A stretch of 64,000 nt of DNA. Source: Craterostigma plantagineum. Lineage: Eukaryota > Streptophyta > Magnoliopsida > Lamiales > Linderniaceae. This document shows positions 22,933 to 34,349 of the stretch, piece after piece. The stretch covers positions 12,170,001-12,234,000 of the forward strand of contig JAPQWV010000018.1 in the NCBI GenBank assembly GCA_027422505.1. The letters run 5' to 3'. The first letter of the stretch is position 1, and every line of letters starts with the position of its first letter. A program made the position numbers and the translations under genes. The notes under the pieces were generated by a model. That model was not told the DNA's origin, ran no database searches, and saw only the letters and a list, made by a program, of their open reading frames with translations.

Positions 22933-23562
22933 ATGAGCAGACGGACAATAACCCTAACTGCCGCCATGTTCATTCTCCTTCTTACCGTAACAAATACTCC
23001 CTCCTTCCCGGTAACTTTATCACATAAGTTACCGGGCACGTAAATTTAGGTGGTATTATTATAATAATATAATACAATGAAAAGGTAATAAAGTGTATAT
23101 TTTGACACGTCTTTTAAGAATATTTAATATTATTATATTGATTGTTTGATAGCTTTTTTGCTAAATAAGGAAATGTGATAAAATTAGTGAGACGCCCAAA
23201 ATGGCAAAATGCGATAAAATTAGTGGGACGGAGGGAGTAAAACCGTCGGCCAATCTGTAGTATGCAGTCCGAACAATTGGCCGCCCGACGACACTTACGG
23301 TGCGACGGCGACGTACGCCGTCGAAGCTTTGGCCATAACGACTCCCAACGGGACCGACTACAGCTTTTACGTGATCGCAGAATACGAAGGCGGTTCGTCT
23401 GCGTACGGTTATGCGAACTGCAACTCAGATATGAGTTCGAGGGACTGCACAATTTGCCTGACACATGCACAGTCCAATCTCTTCGACCAGTGCGAGTACG
23501 CCGTCGGGGCTCAGGTTCAGATGGCCAAATGCTACATGAGATACGAGAATTATCAGTTTTAG
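22933..23562 (+). pseudogene. Ginkbilobin-2/DUF26-type secreted cysteine-rich protein gene split by a MITE
   Basis: The ATG at 22933 opens a frame with a signal peptide (MSRRTITL then a hydrophobic MFILLLTV core). At codon 22 it runs into a Stowaway MITE and stops at about 23040. After the MITE, 23240-23562 encodes a complete Gnk2 domain: a first Cys (VVCSPNNW), the family motif C-x8-C-x2-C (CNSDMSSRDCTIC), two more Cys (FDQC, MAKC) and the usual end YMRYENYQF. The two parts, 64 and 323 nt when one TA duplication copy is kept, sum to 387 nt (129 codons) and are in the same frame, so the ancestral intronless gene was 128 aa, the usual size of single-domain family members. Such proteins are secreted and some bind mannose and inhibit fungi; this copy cannot make one unless the insert is removed. 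Could still be transcribed. Confidence 0.9.
22997..23237. mobile_element. Stowaway MITE (241 bp) inside the Gnk2-type gene
   Basis: Ends CTCCCTCCTTCCCGG and (complemented) CTCCCTCCGTCCCAC, flanked by TA duplications at 22995-22996 and 23238-23239. These are the termini and target of Tc1/mariner-derived Stowaway MITEs. Confidence 0.95.
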
Positions 23563-23868
23563 CCTTTAGGGGCACGATTATGTCTTCGACGAGGGGATGT
23601 CGTTTTGTTGTTGTTTTGGGTATGAATAATAGGGTTTGCTTGTTCTTCAAGCCTAGATATCGTTTTGCATGGATTTTCTGTTTGGAGGTTGAATTTTGCA
23701 GTGTAAGCAAAATATAAGTTTGGCATTTTTCTCTTCGGGATAAAATGAAGATTAATTGTTTAGCTGGTCATGTATGTTAGGAGTGACGACGTTATGCAAA
23801 CTCCAAAGTTAGATGGTTGCTATTTCAGGAAACGTTTCCGTTTGGAATTCGACAAGTCGGTAATGCAG
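23563..23868. other. 3' flank of the secreted-protein gene
   Basis: Probable 3' untranslated sequence; no second gene seen. The frame at 23770-24201 mostly reads into the downstream repeat and is not supported. Confidence 0.4.
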
Positions 23869-24246
23869 AAAATTAATAACACGAAGATTTTACGTGGTTC
23901 GGATTCAATACGAATCCTACTCCACGGGAGAATCCTTTTTTCCTTCACTGATTACACCGTAGATTACAATCTCCGCTCTTCTCTTTCTAGACTCAAGACA
24001 ACAGAGATTACAGTCTTTATTCTACCATCAATTTCGCAAGAGAAAATATTGTATGAATCTCTAGCAATTATCTCGCTGATAAATGAGCAGCTTTCCTCTT
24101 TTTATTATGCTCCCCATCATTTTCAACTGCCTTGCCATAAAGTTGGAAGAAACCTCCCTTGTAGTGGCAGTTTGATCACTACATTTCTTTCAGCAATTTA
24201 ATGCTTCGATGAAAATCTTCAGATTTAAATTTGACTTGCTTTCGCA
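23869..24246. repeat. Direct repeat copy 1 (probable LTR fragment)
   Basis: This 378-bp segment recurs at 25806-26168. Shared landmarks: AACACGAAGATTTTACGTGG near the start, CCACGGGAGA, CTCTTTCTAGACTCAAGACA, CAAGAGAAAATATTGTATGA and CAGCAATTTAATGCTTC near the end. The ACGTGGTTCGG block is common in plant LTR elements. No TG..CA ends or target duplication were found. Confidence 0.8.
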
Positions 24247-25805
24247 ATTCTCCACCTCAAAAGTCCAATTCCTTCTCCTCATCCTTAACCAAGAAAATAT
24301 TAGGAACGTCCAACAATGACTTTACTACATTCCTCTACAAATGCGTAGCGAGATGCCTTTCAATGTCCTTCGAAGGCTTCAAGACTTCTCGAATATCTCC
24401 TGAAGATAATTCTCGTTGAAGAAACGGTGACCGGCATCATCTTCGATGAGAGAAATCACATTCGTCTTACTCGCTGCCACCATGCGCATATTTCGAGTAC
24501 CGATCGCAACTCTCCACCTTGACCCCTACACTGTTACAGCCTACACTCGTTAAGGTCATGTCTTTTGTCGTCGCTGCCGCGCTGGCAACTCGCTTGCGCT
24601 CACTCAGTTCTGCAGGCTGCCATGTTTGCTAATCTCGCACGTCTGCCACGTCGTCTAGCCCACGAACGCAACTCTGAGAGATTTTCGCTCCTAGTCCTCG
24701 TGCTGCAGCATGCTCCTATGTTCTCAGCACTCATCTGGCCAACCCATGCGACTCCTGGTTTACTTGCTATGTGTCAATGCCACTCAGCTTTACTTGACTT
24801 CGTGTGATCGTCTCGCCCACCTATTGGCTACGTCGACCTTGGTATGGTATCGCGCGCTCTGCTCGTTGGGCCTACTGGCACAGTCGCGCCTTGCCTCTGA
24901 GCTGCGCTCGGCCTCACGCACTCCAATAATCCGTGGACTGCCCCGCTTCGGATGGTCACGGTCTGTGGGAACGTGGGATCCCAGAATGGACTCCCACTGC
25001 CTTGGCCTGTGCCTAAGTTGTCTATAATGCATGTTATTAGCCAAGCGTCTAGCCATCTGCATCACATGATCACTTGTCTCACACCCATGTCGCTGCGTTG
25101 CGCCAATCTGCCCGGCCCGTGTCTTCATTGCCTAGCTTGTGCACGCAAGTTGCCATCCTCGGCTGGTTGTGTGCCTTGTCTAGTCGGTCCCATTCCTTAG
25201 CGAATAACTCGCTGTCTTGACTGTGCCATGTTACTCATACTACCCGCCCTGTGTAGCACGTGTCTCCGATTGCCTAGCCTTGATTACTCAGCCTTGGTCG
25301 ATCTCCTGTCCGATCTGCACTATTCTTAGTGCGTTGTTGCGTCTCACTGGTCTGCACGCCGACCTTACTGGCGCAGTCAGACCTCGCTGCCCGGCCATGG
25401 TTCGGTTGCTTTGGGGTTCAACCAACCAACCCTTCCCGACGACTCTTGCATGATGGCCTCGTCCGGTACGTCTCTGGCCGCCGTTGACTCTGTGTCAAAG
25501 GTTAACTTTGGTCAACTTCATAACAATCATCCCCCGCTTGAATCGGCGACGTCATCGCCGATGAACCCGGTGCTTGAGAGTCACAACATTCACACGCCTT
25601 GTCTCTTGACTTTTTCATGTTTGACGCTCTTTCCCAACGCCAACTCCTCATCGAAAAGTCTAGCGTATTTGGGACGCATATTCCTTGCCATCCTCTGCTT
25701 CCTCCAAAGACCGACATTGTTCGAGCCTATGAATTTTTCAACTTCAAATATTATCGAATCCGTCGTTTCCTTTCACGTGACAGTCCACGCTCGCCGTACC
25801 ATTTA
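24247..25805. other. Anonymous GC-rich stretch between the direct repeats
   Basis: GC-rich at 24540-25450 with many short overlapping frames on both strands, none with a recognisable domain. On the minus strand AAGCGGGGGATGATTGTTAT near 25543-25524 looks like a polypurine tract followed by an LTR start, so this may be retroelement debris. Confidence 0.4.
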
Positions 25806-26168
25806 AGAACACGAAAATTTTACGTGGTTCGGATTTTATACGAATCATACATCCACGGGAGACAACTCCTTTCCCTTCATTGATTACACGTAGATTCCTC
25901 GCTCTTCTCTTTCTAGACTCAAGACAGCAGAGACTACAGAATTTATTCTACGATCAATTTGTCAAGAGAAAATATTGTATGAATCTCTATCGATTATCTC
26001 ACTGATAATGGAGCAGCTTTCCTCTTTTATTCTGCTCACAGCGTCATTTTCAACTGCCTACCACGGAAGAAATCTCCGTTGTAGTGGCGGTTTTATAACT
26101 ACATGTCTTCCAGCAATTTAATGCTTCAACGAATCTTGAGATTTTCAATTTGACTTCGCTTTCACATT
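25806..26168. repeat. Direct repeat copy 2 (probable LTR fragment)
   Basis: Second copy of 23869-24246 in the same orientation, about 80% alike by eye, with small indels. The 1.56-kb spacing suits a small retroelement, but structural proof is missing. Confidence 0.8.
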
Positions 26169-26819
26169 TGCAAGTTGAAGTGATTTGCGGACGATTAACG
26201 CACGAATTTTGAAAGTTAATCTATCCAAATCGCTTCTGTTTTTAATTGTATTTTATTATGAATCATCACAATGTATCATCATATTTATTTGATTAAAGTG
26301 GATGTTTTTGGAATATCAACGACTCATGAATTTATGATAAGATGAGGTGTATAAAAAGATTGTATTTTTGCATGAGTTGTATAGATGACTAAATTGTATT
26401 TTAGTGTATGATTTTAGTATAAATAGGTAATTTGAGTTACATTGTAAAATACACTAAAGTATAGAAATTATATTATCTCCCTCTAGATTATCTCCTTATA
26501 TATTATCAAAATAATCATAATATAAATAAAATAATCTTAATATAATATAAACCATAATAAATATTTTATAACATATTCAAATTACTTCAATATTATTTAT
26601 TGTCCTAAAATCCCAACATTTAATTTGGGCGTCCTCAAATTACTGTTGCTTCTTAACTTATTGTCCTAAAATTGTTACAATGTAACTTAACATCATTTAA
26701 ATGCTACTAATCCTAATATGCAGGACTGAATAGAAATAATCCCTAAAAATTATAGAGGTATAAAAAGGGGGACTGACTACTCCATATCGTTGCAGTGCGG
26801 TTCTTCGATTCACTAAATA
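26169..26819. other. AT-rich intergenic stretch
   Basis: No gene or structured repeat seen. Confidence 0.4.
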
Positions 26820-27925
26820 AAAAAGGGTAAACTGCGTACTCCCACGTGGTTATACTCAAATGTGTGTTACTACCTTGTGATTTTTTTATTACGCGACACT
26901 CCCTTATGGTTTCCAAAACTTAGCGTCATACCCCCTGGTCAGCATCTTCTGCCGGTGAATGCAGCACACGCGCTGTTACTGCGACTGAAATATGATTTGA
27001 CCACATTTTATGCCGTAAAATGACTAAAATAACCCTCAGTCATTCTTCCTCTCAACAATTAACGACTTCACATGGTGTTAACCACAAAAATCGAATTCAT
27101 TAACAATTAGTATTAATCCAAGAAATCGAAGTAATCAATAACTAGTTCGACCCCCAAACTGAAATCGTCAGAATAATTGATAATGAAACTCCAAAGCTTG
27201 ATAATAATGGTTAATAGAATCGAAAGCAATTGTGGGAGCCAACAATGATAAGAATCGATAATCAGAGGAATATAATTAGAACATTTAATAATCAAAATAA
27301 TCAATAAAGCAACCAGCTGTTTAGATCAATAACAATCTCCCACGGATTTCAAATCTCAAACCCAATTGTGGAAACCCTTGAAGATTCAACAAAATCAGTA
27401 AAATAAGATCTTCTCTGACAGATATGCTCCTCCGAGGACAGGCAACTGCAAGAGTCTAGAGAGAAAAGAGAGCCCAATGACCCAAGGAAGAAGCGAACGT
27501 CGGAAGTGGACGGACATGCTACATCGCTTTGCTCGATGCTCGATGGACTTTTACGTACACGATTGACAAGGGCGTATCAAAGAGGACAGTGGTGGCGATG
27601 TTGTACATAGCTGTGAAGATAAGGGTCGTCGAGAGATCGATGTGGGACACTAAGGTGATTGCGAGGACGATTGTCCAGATCCTCATAGTTGCGGTGGTTT
27701 ACGGTATGAGTTCCTTCATGTGTTTGTGACCATTGACAAGGGTATAATGGGAATTCCATTTTTTCCTGTCCGTTAGACTAAATTTGACCGATAGGGCTTA
27801 TGCATAATTATTCAAACTACGAGGGTATTTAGCCTATTTCTAAACTACAGAGATTTTGGTGATTTCTTTTAAACTACAGAGATTTTGGTGCTTTCTTCTA
27901 AACTACGAGGGTTTGTGGCTCTATT
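26820..27925. mobile_element. Possible Mutator-like element with about 30-bp subterminal units
   Basis: The left edge (26828-26940) repeats ACTCCC(A/T)(C/T)(G/A)TGGTT-like phrases, and the complement of the right edge (27785-27920) repeats CCTCGTAGTTTAGAA/CTCTGTAGTTTAAAA phrases, so the ends are similar in style and inverted. The interior holds only short frames (for example 27529-27729) with no motif. Weakly supported. Confidence 0.35.
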
Positions 27926-28709
27926 TCTTGCTTTTTTTTTTGTAATTATTATTATTTAGCTTAATCAGTGGTTGTATATTACAACTGACACAGGGATTTA
28001 AAATGGTTAATGAGACAGCTCATCACCATACTTTCTATATTCCCAACAATTCTTGTTTGAAATGCAAAACAAGGTTAACAAACAGAGTGAGTTACATTGT
28101 TCATCCTTAGTTTGTACCTCAGTGATTACATCCATGTGGTTCGCTGTCATGCCATATTGAACAAAAAAAAAAAAACATTAAACGTATACGATAACTACGA
28201 GTTATGTAAGAAAGTTACAATAAAAACAATATAAACCCTGATGAAAACAATAATTACGGGACGAGAAACCTCAAGCCTGGGCAAATTAACAAGAGTTTAT
28301 GTGTATGAGCACATTAATATATTATATATATCTCAGATTAATCGATCGAATTTGAAGCTCGAAGCTCCCACTGCAGTTGTCGCTACTTTGCCAACGAATA
28401 TGAGAAACACAGAAAAAAAGAAGAGCAGTTTCCGTTAAAGCTTATAACATCTGTCTGCTAGTATTTTGCTTTACGTTGTCATACATAAATATGTTATTTA
28501 CAAGAGAAACAAAATAAGGTTTTCTTGCATCAGAAGATACCTGTATAAAACCCAATGGCCAGAGTTTGTTTGTTTGATCTGATTGATGCAACCCACCATA
28601 ACATTGGTTGATTAGTTCCTAAACTATCTTTTTTCTTTGTTTCAAATTAACCGACTTTACTTATACATTCGTTGTTTTGTTGAAATTTGGTTTAATTTAG
28701 ATTTTCTTC
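27926..28709. other. Intergenic, AT-rich
   Basis: No gene seen. It ends where the plastid-derived segment starts. Confidence 0.4.
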
Positions 28710-28861
28710 GGGTTGCTAACTCAACGGTAGAGTACTCGGCTTTTAAGTGCGGCTAGAATCTTTTACACATTTTGATGAAGTGAAGAATTCGTCCATACCA
28801 TTGGCAAAGTTTGGAAGACCGCGACTGATCCTGAAAGGAACTAAATGGAAAAAATAGCATA
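28710..28861 (+). other. trnK-UUU (fragment): Plastid DNA insertion (NUPT): trnK-UUU 5' exon and intron start
   Basis: 28710-28746 is the 37-nt 5' exon of chloroplast tRNA-Lys(UUU) (GGGTTGCTAACTCAACGG .. CTCGGCTTTTAA). It continues into the group II intron start (GTGCGGCTAGAATCTTTTAC) through GGAAGACCGCGACTGATCCT to about 28861, after which plastid similarity ends. Only the 5' half of the tRNA is present and matK and the 3' exon are missing, so it cannot give a tRNA. A handful of substitutions relative to the usual plastid sequence suggest an old transfer. It lies about 200 bp beyond the stop codon of the AP-5 beta gene. Confidence 0.93.
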
Positions 28862-28951
28862 GGTCCGAAATGTACATGCAGAACTAATCAGCCGATGCAA
28901 AGCGAAAAAGAAAAACGAAATAACTCGTCGTACCTTTTTCTGGTTTGAGCT

Positions 28952-28976
28952 GCAAGAGAGAGAGAGAGCGAGAGAC
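28952..28976. repeat. (GA)n microsatellite
   Basis: A short run of GAGAGAGA with one interruption (GAGCGAGAGA), in the 3' flank of the AP-5 beta gene. Confidence 0.9.
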
Positions 28977-29058
28977 TCTCATGATCTCATGAACATGAAG
29001 AAATTTGGAAGTCCCAAGACAGTATTATCAAGCGTAAGAAAGTTCGCCTGCCAAAGCT

Positions 29059-32000
29059 TCAGTTACCAAATAAAGCTTCCAAATAGTCATCAACATAAGC
29101 CAAGCACGGCCAATGATCTGTTCTGATCCTAACCAGGGTCGAGAAATCTCGTACCTCCATTTGAAACAGAAGGTGATACCTCGGAGGAAGAAATATCAAA
29201 ACGTGGATATAGCCCATATATTTCCTGGGGGTTTGAATTTCATTTCCTCTCTCATCTTTGTCGTCAAAGTACTTGAGATAAAGAGGTCGTCCCCTTTGAG
29301 CACCAGTCGGGGAACTAACCACAGTTAAGGAAGAATCAGAACCAAAACCCTTCCACAACACATCATCGCCTATGGCACCTCCATGTTTAATCAAGTCGAT
29401 AATCGGTTCGCCAATCACAGAGACAACAAAAGGCGCAAGGTGACGTTCGACGCCTCGAACTAAAGAGGTGGCAGGAATTGGAAGAAGTTTAACCGATCGA
29501 GTCCCATCTATGGCAGCAGCACCTTTTCCTCCTTTTAAGACGAAGGTTTCTCTAGCGTAGCTTGATGGGGACCCACACGCCTCCCATAATGCATTGAAGA
29601 GTTCATCGTAATAACTTGGGACAGAATCTAATGTAGTGTCGTCTGGGACAATAGCCCTGAGAAACATATCCTCGATCCCAACACAGAAACTCTTGAGTGG
29701 GCCCCTTATGATCTGATCGTTGTCTGCATTAGCTTCTATGACAACATCGACTAGGCCAGGCATCGGTGCTCGTGGCTCTAATTCTATGCTAATGCGTTCT
29801 TTGAAATGCCCGTCTTGTTCTTCTGCATCACCGTATTCTACTGGGACAATAGCTAGGGAATCAGTTTGACTTGAAGGTTTCTCATTTTTAGGAGATGAAC
29901 TTAAAAGGAAAGGGATGTGAAATGATGGGATGGATCCATATGGTGCTGAGGAGGAGAAACTAAGAACCGTGGCATACAACGCAGGGAGATTTTCCACATC
30001 GTACATTGCATCAGATTCATCTTTGAAGGGCTCTGTGTCGAATCTCAAAGTGCAAGAGATCTTAATTTTGATCCCATGCATGTATCTATAATCAGGGATC
30101 AATGAGAAATGCTGTCTTATTACTCTGACAATTTCCGAGATTTTGGCATCCATCACACATAGAGGCTCCTTTTTCTGGCGAAGCATTTGACTTCCCGAGC
30201 TAATATCTAGACTAGCAGTTGTATCAGAATCCTTGTTTTCATCTGATGGTTCATTCATGTCCTCAATGCCTCCGAACAAACCATGTTTTTGAGAACTGAT
30301 GCTGAGAGTTGGTAAAGATAAGGACCATGACTCCTTCACCAACAAAGGTATGGCACGTTCGATGTGGATGTAAGTAGTCAAGCTGCGAGGTTTCCTTTGG
30401 CCATGTAATGATCGAGGAGACTGTGAACTGAAGAACGGGCTTGGATGAGTTTGCGCAGATGTGCTACGCAAATTGTCTTCCGTGGTCAATACGCTTTTCA
30501 GCTTTGTTCCAGGCACACATATGAGAAGTCGTAGGTAAAACCTGTATTAAATGTTCAGTCAGAATAACCCCATCGGGCAGATAACTATATGCAAAAGCAC
30601 AACATAAAGTAGCTCAATGGTTAAGTAAGAAAAAAATTCTCCAATCCCTTCGATAAGAACCCTAGTTTGAAAGAGAGATGCAAAAGAAAGAATAGGCTAT
30701 ACCTTGCATTGTCACGAACCTCAAGATCAGGAAAATAGAGACAAGTAGTTGCAAGTAGACGGGACAGTTTATTAAATATCCTGGAGCTACTGTGATGCGT
30801 AAGCATCGTTCGACAAATACCAAGAACCTTACTCCCATGGTGCCAAGATCGCAAGCCCGTATCAGGACCATGTTTCTCTCCGAGGAAAATCACGAACCTC
30901 GTTAGAAGTTCTAACAGCTTATCTGGTGAAACTTTGACGTTTTCAGACATCCTCTGAAAAATGGGAAAGCAAGAACCTAGGGTATAGTCTATTTTGAGTC
31001 GAGGAAGCAAATGCTTGTCTAGCGTTACAAGGAGATGAACTCCCAACATTTGGTGTTTCTCGCATCCCAACAAGCGATCGAGGCATACAACAACCATTGG
31101 AACTAATCCTTGAAACTGTAAAACAGACTCCACCAACATCTTCTGCAGAGTAAAAGGAACTATTCAAATTAAAGAAAAGAAACTGGAAATTTAAACAATC
31201 ATGGGAAAACATATGTATTACCTCTAGCGTGCGAGCGATGTTGGAATCAACGAGCATACTAATCGAATGAGTATCAGCATCAGAATGAGGTGATGCACCA
31301 ATCAGAAACTTTTGGAAAGTACGGAAAGCTACTGCAGCCTCAGAGCTCCATGGAGGCAGCCATTTGAATGAGGAAACACAGATAAGGCCATCTTCAAACA
31401 GCTTAACATCACTGACCTTGTTATGCTCCTTCCCATCATTAGCATCTCCACGGAGGTTACAAATCAAACGAAGGCAATACGCAAGCAAGTCGAGCTTTAA
31501 CGACTTAATTGCAAGTGGATCGAAAATAGAAGGGTAAAACCTTAAACTCATATCCACAACTCTTCGCTTCATCTCCCCATCCTTATCTACCACAGAAACC
31601 AGAAACCCCAGCAGCCAATGAAGTCCCAACAACTGAAACACCAAATTCTGGTGTGTTTCTTTGGACAACAACAGTACCCTCGAAGCCACATCGAATGCAT
31701 TGTGTCTTTCGTCCAACAACCTTAAATACATTCCTAAAAACACGTGGCAAAGCAAAGGGTCGAACGTGTACACCAGCCACGAAAACTGCATCCTCAACAA
31801 CGAGCCCTGAAGCTCAAGCTCTTCGACCAAAATCTCCACGTTCCTTATAAGTTCTGCCAACCCGAACGAAGTCAAATTCTGCGCACAGTCAAGCAAAAAT
31901 GAGACCACCCTTTTCAACTCCTTATAACTAGCCTCCTTATCTTTCCACACATAATCCCCTATAACCAATTCCTTACCAATATACAGCGGAATGCTAAATG

Positions 32001-32673
32001 GCACTAACGGGCCCGTTGCATTGCCAATAGAAGCAAGATAACTAACATCGATAGGCTTCAATCTCACTACATCGACTACGATAGTGGATAGCAGCAAGAC
32101 ATACCACTGAGAAACATGCGTCCTCTCTCTTTGACAAAGAGCCCACACGTGAGGAATCGTTTCGGACAACAGACATGGGTATTCGATCTCCAATTGTCTA
32201 AGACATTCGCACGCCACCCCACGTGTGTGCCGATCAACGCCGTGGTTTGGGCGATTGATTACGGTCAGCAACAGCTCAACGAGCCCATTTATCAACTGCA
32301 GCGATTCTCCTCTACCGTCGACGATCGCTAGGTCTAGGGAGGTGATGAAAATGGAGGTCGTCGAAATGAGGAATTGGTCCTTGAGGGCGAAAGGGTCATT
32401 TGGGGATTGGACGATCGACCTCAAGGCTTCGAGGAGACGGGGCAATTGAGGGTTTTGGTGGGGGATTTGCTCCATGGAGGTGAGGAGGAGTAGTTTGTGC
32501 TGCAAGGGGAAGTCCTTGCGGAGGAGAGAAGTGACGGCGAGGTCGAGCGGCGGAGCGCCGCCTGTGTGGCGGTGGATTCGGTCGGCGCCGCCGTGGTTAA
32601 AGTCGTCGATTAGGGATTCCCATTCGGCGGGGGTAAGGGCTTTCGCTGCAGCTGATGAGGTGATTGAGGACAT
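29059..32673 (-). CDS. AP5B1-like: AP-5 complex subunit beta (adaptor protein complex 5)
   Basis: Three coding exons on the minus strand: 32673-31222, 31142-30703 and 30541-29059. Donors are GTAATA and GTATAG; acceptors are CTGCAG and ATACAG. The lengths 1452+440+1483 give 1125 codons (1124 aa plus stop), and both joins keep frame, the second giving NAR/FYLRLL. The N-terminus (WESLIDDF, LTSLLRKDFPLQHKLLLL-type helices, CECLRQLEIEYPCLL) is alpha-solenoid like; the C-terminus (LEPRAPMPGLVDVVIEANADN; VRDFSTLVRIRTDHWPCLAYVDDYLEALF) matches the appendage-like end of plant AP-5 beta proteins (Arabidopsis At3g19870 family), of similar length. AP-5 acts at late endosomes/lysosomes with the SPG11/SPG15 partners in animals; the plant role is less clear. 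A GTAC-repeat MITE begins about 120 bp upstream of the ATG. The name rests on remembered family features. Confidence 0.85.
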
Positions 32674-32789
32674 TGGCGAGCAACTAACTAAGGCGTCGTA
32701 TGTGGTTTAAATACAAGACATGCTAAGTCTGAAGATGTACTGTAACGATCTGCAGCTAGGGAGGTTTGGAAGACAAACATCTATTAAAA
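32674..32789 (-). promoter_or_regulatory. Short promoter/5' UTR interval of the AP-5 beta gene
   Basis: Only about 116 bp separate the start codon from the MITE at 32790, so the core promoter or leader either lies here or has been displaced into and beyond the MITE. No clear TATA box is seen in this interval. Confidence 0.4.
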
Positions 32790-33127
32790 GGTATATTACG
32801 TTTCATACTCCTTTTAGGTTTTTAAATCGGATTCAGCCCTGTCGGTAGAAATTTAATTTTAAGGACCTGATTTCTGCAGTACTAATTTATTATTCTATAA
32901 TACCACTTCATTATTACGCAGTACCACTTCATTGTTCTGCAGTACCATTTCATTTGTTCTGCAGTACACTTCATTGTTTCTGATTGTTACTGCAGAAACA
33001 ATGAAGTGTACTGCGGAACAAATGAGTGGTACTGCGTAATATTGAAGTGGTACTGTAGAAATCGCGTCCTTAAAACTAACTTTTTTTACTGAATTCAGGC
33101 TCTGACAGGGGACTGAATGAAAATTGC
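32790..33127. mobile_element. GTAC-repeat Mutator-like MITE upstream of AP-5 beta
   Basis: Inverted structure centred near 32990: the left half repeats GCAGTACCACTTCATT and the right half its complement, AATGAAGTGGTACTGC. Outside these, TTTTAAGGAC(C/G) and GATT(C/T)AG blocks are paired. The right end GGGGACTGAATGAAAATTGCCCC (complement start GGGGCAATTTTCATTC) matches the end of the MITE at 40728-41115; the left end GGTATATTACGTTTC is a diverged version. No target duplication was found. Confidence 0.75.
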
Positions 33128-33236
33128 CCCTGAAGACCATCTTTTCAATTGTCAAAGTGGTCTTTTTTTCAATTAGATGGATTAGTTCCTGACAACTAAC
33201 AAGTGTATTGTTGTTGTCTACTTTGTTCACATTTTT

Positions 33237-34311
33237 TCTTTTTTTTTTTCAAACAAAAGCTTCATTAAATTAAAAAAATTTACAGGGACTAAATAGTCCA
33301 AATGCACCCTTTGGTAACAATCGACCATCCAGAGGGAGAAAAGCTCTCATACAGTGAGAAACGAACACACGACTAAAAACGAAAAGACAAAAGAACCCAA
33401 AAGAAAACAAGATTCAAATCGGACAAAAAGAACTAAAGAACATACGACGGATTAACCTAACACTCCAAAAAATGGCTATTGAGTCAGATCTACGACACTC
33501 TTCACTTTATTCCATCTTCATCTTGTAAATCTTGTCTTCTTTGGGAATGACACTCCCAAAATGGGGGAAAGAACTCCTACAAGAGGAGAAAGAACTCCTA
33601 CAAGAGGAGACAAAACTCCCACACGGGAACACTAAGGATCGACACCCAACTAGGGGTGGTTCGGTACGATATACCGTACCAAAACTGTGATACCGTATAC
33701 CGTACCGAAATTCGGTATCCAAAAAATCATACCAATACCATATCAAAATTTTGGTATACCTTAAATTTCGATACGGTATCATACCGAAATTTCGGTATGG
33801 TATCGGTATCATACATTCTATGCCATTCACACGGAGGGTTTTTTACCATGCATGTCTCGTAACTCGTTAATTTGTTGTTTTGGAATTTTTAATCAATTCA
33901 AACTCCTTAGGCCCCGATAAGATAGATTATTAATACCAAAATTTTCAAAATAAAAAGATTTTTTAACCTTACATAATTTACATATTTTAGTCAGTCTCCT
34001 TAGTAAGACAAAAAACTTTACATAATCAGAAAATACAACTTTATATACAGATTAATTAGAACGAAGCGGCTATTTTAAAAAATTAGTGAAGATTAACAAA
34101 AAGTAATTGCATTGCATCTTCACGCTTTCAAAATCCTCAAAAAAAAACATTAGAAAGACAAAAATTAAACGTTACTTGAGTTACATATGTAAAATATGGT
34201 GGGCCTAATCTTAGAAAGTTGTGTATAAGTTAATAATTTATGAGCTAAACAAGTTTATGAAGATCCTTAATTTTTCATTTTATATTTTTTGAAATAATAT
34301 AATATATGTAG

Positions 34312-34349
<38 letters not shown>

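Noticed and set aside
24540..25450. Overlapping frames of 60-130 codons as genes
   Set aside because: GC-rich sequence with open frames in several phases on both strands; no domain, no splice logic, no consistent frame.
28710..28746. Functional tRNA-Lys gene
   Set aside because: Only the 5' exon of plastid trnK is present, followed by a truncated group II intron; no 3' exon.
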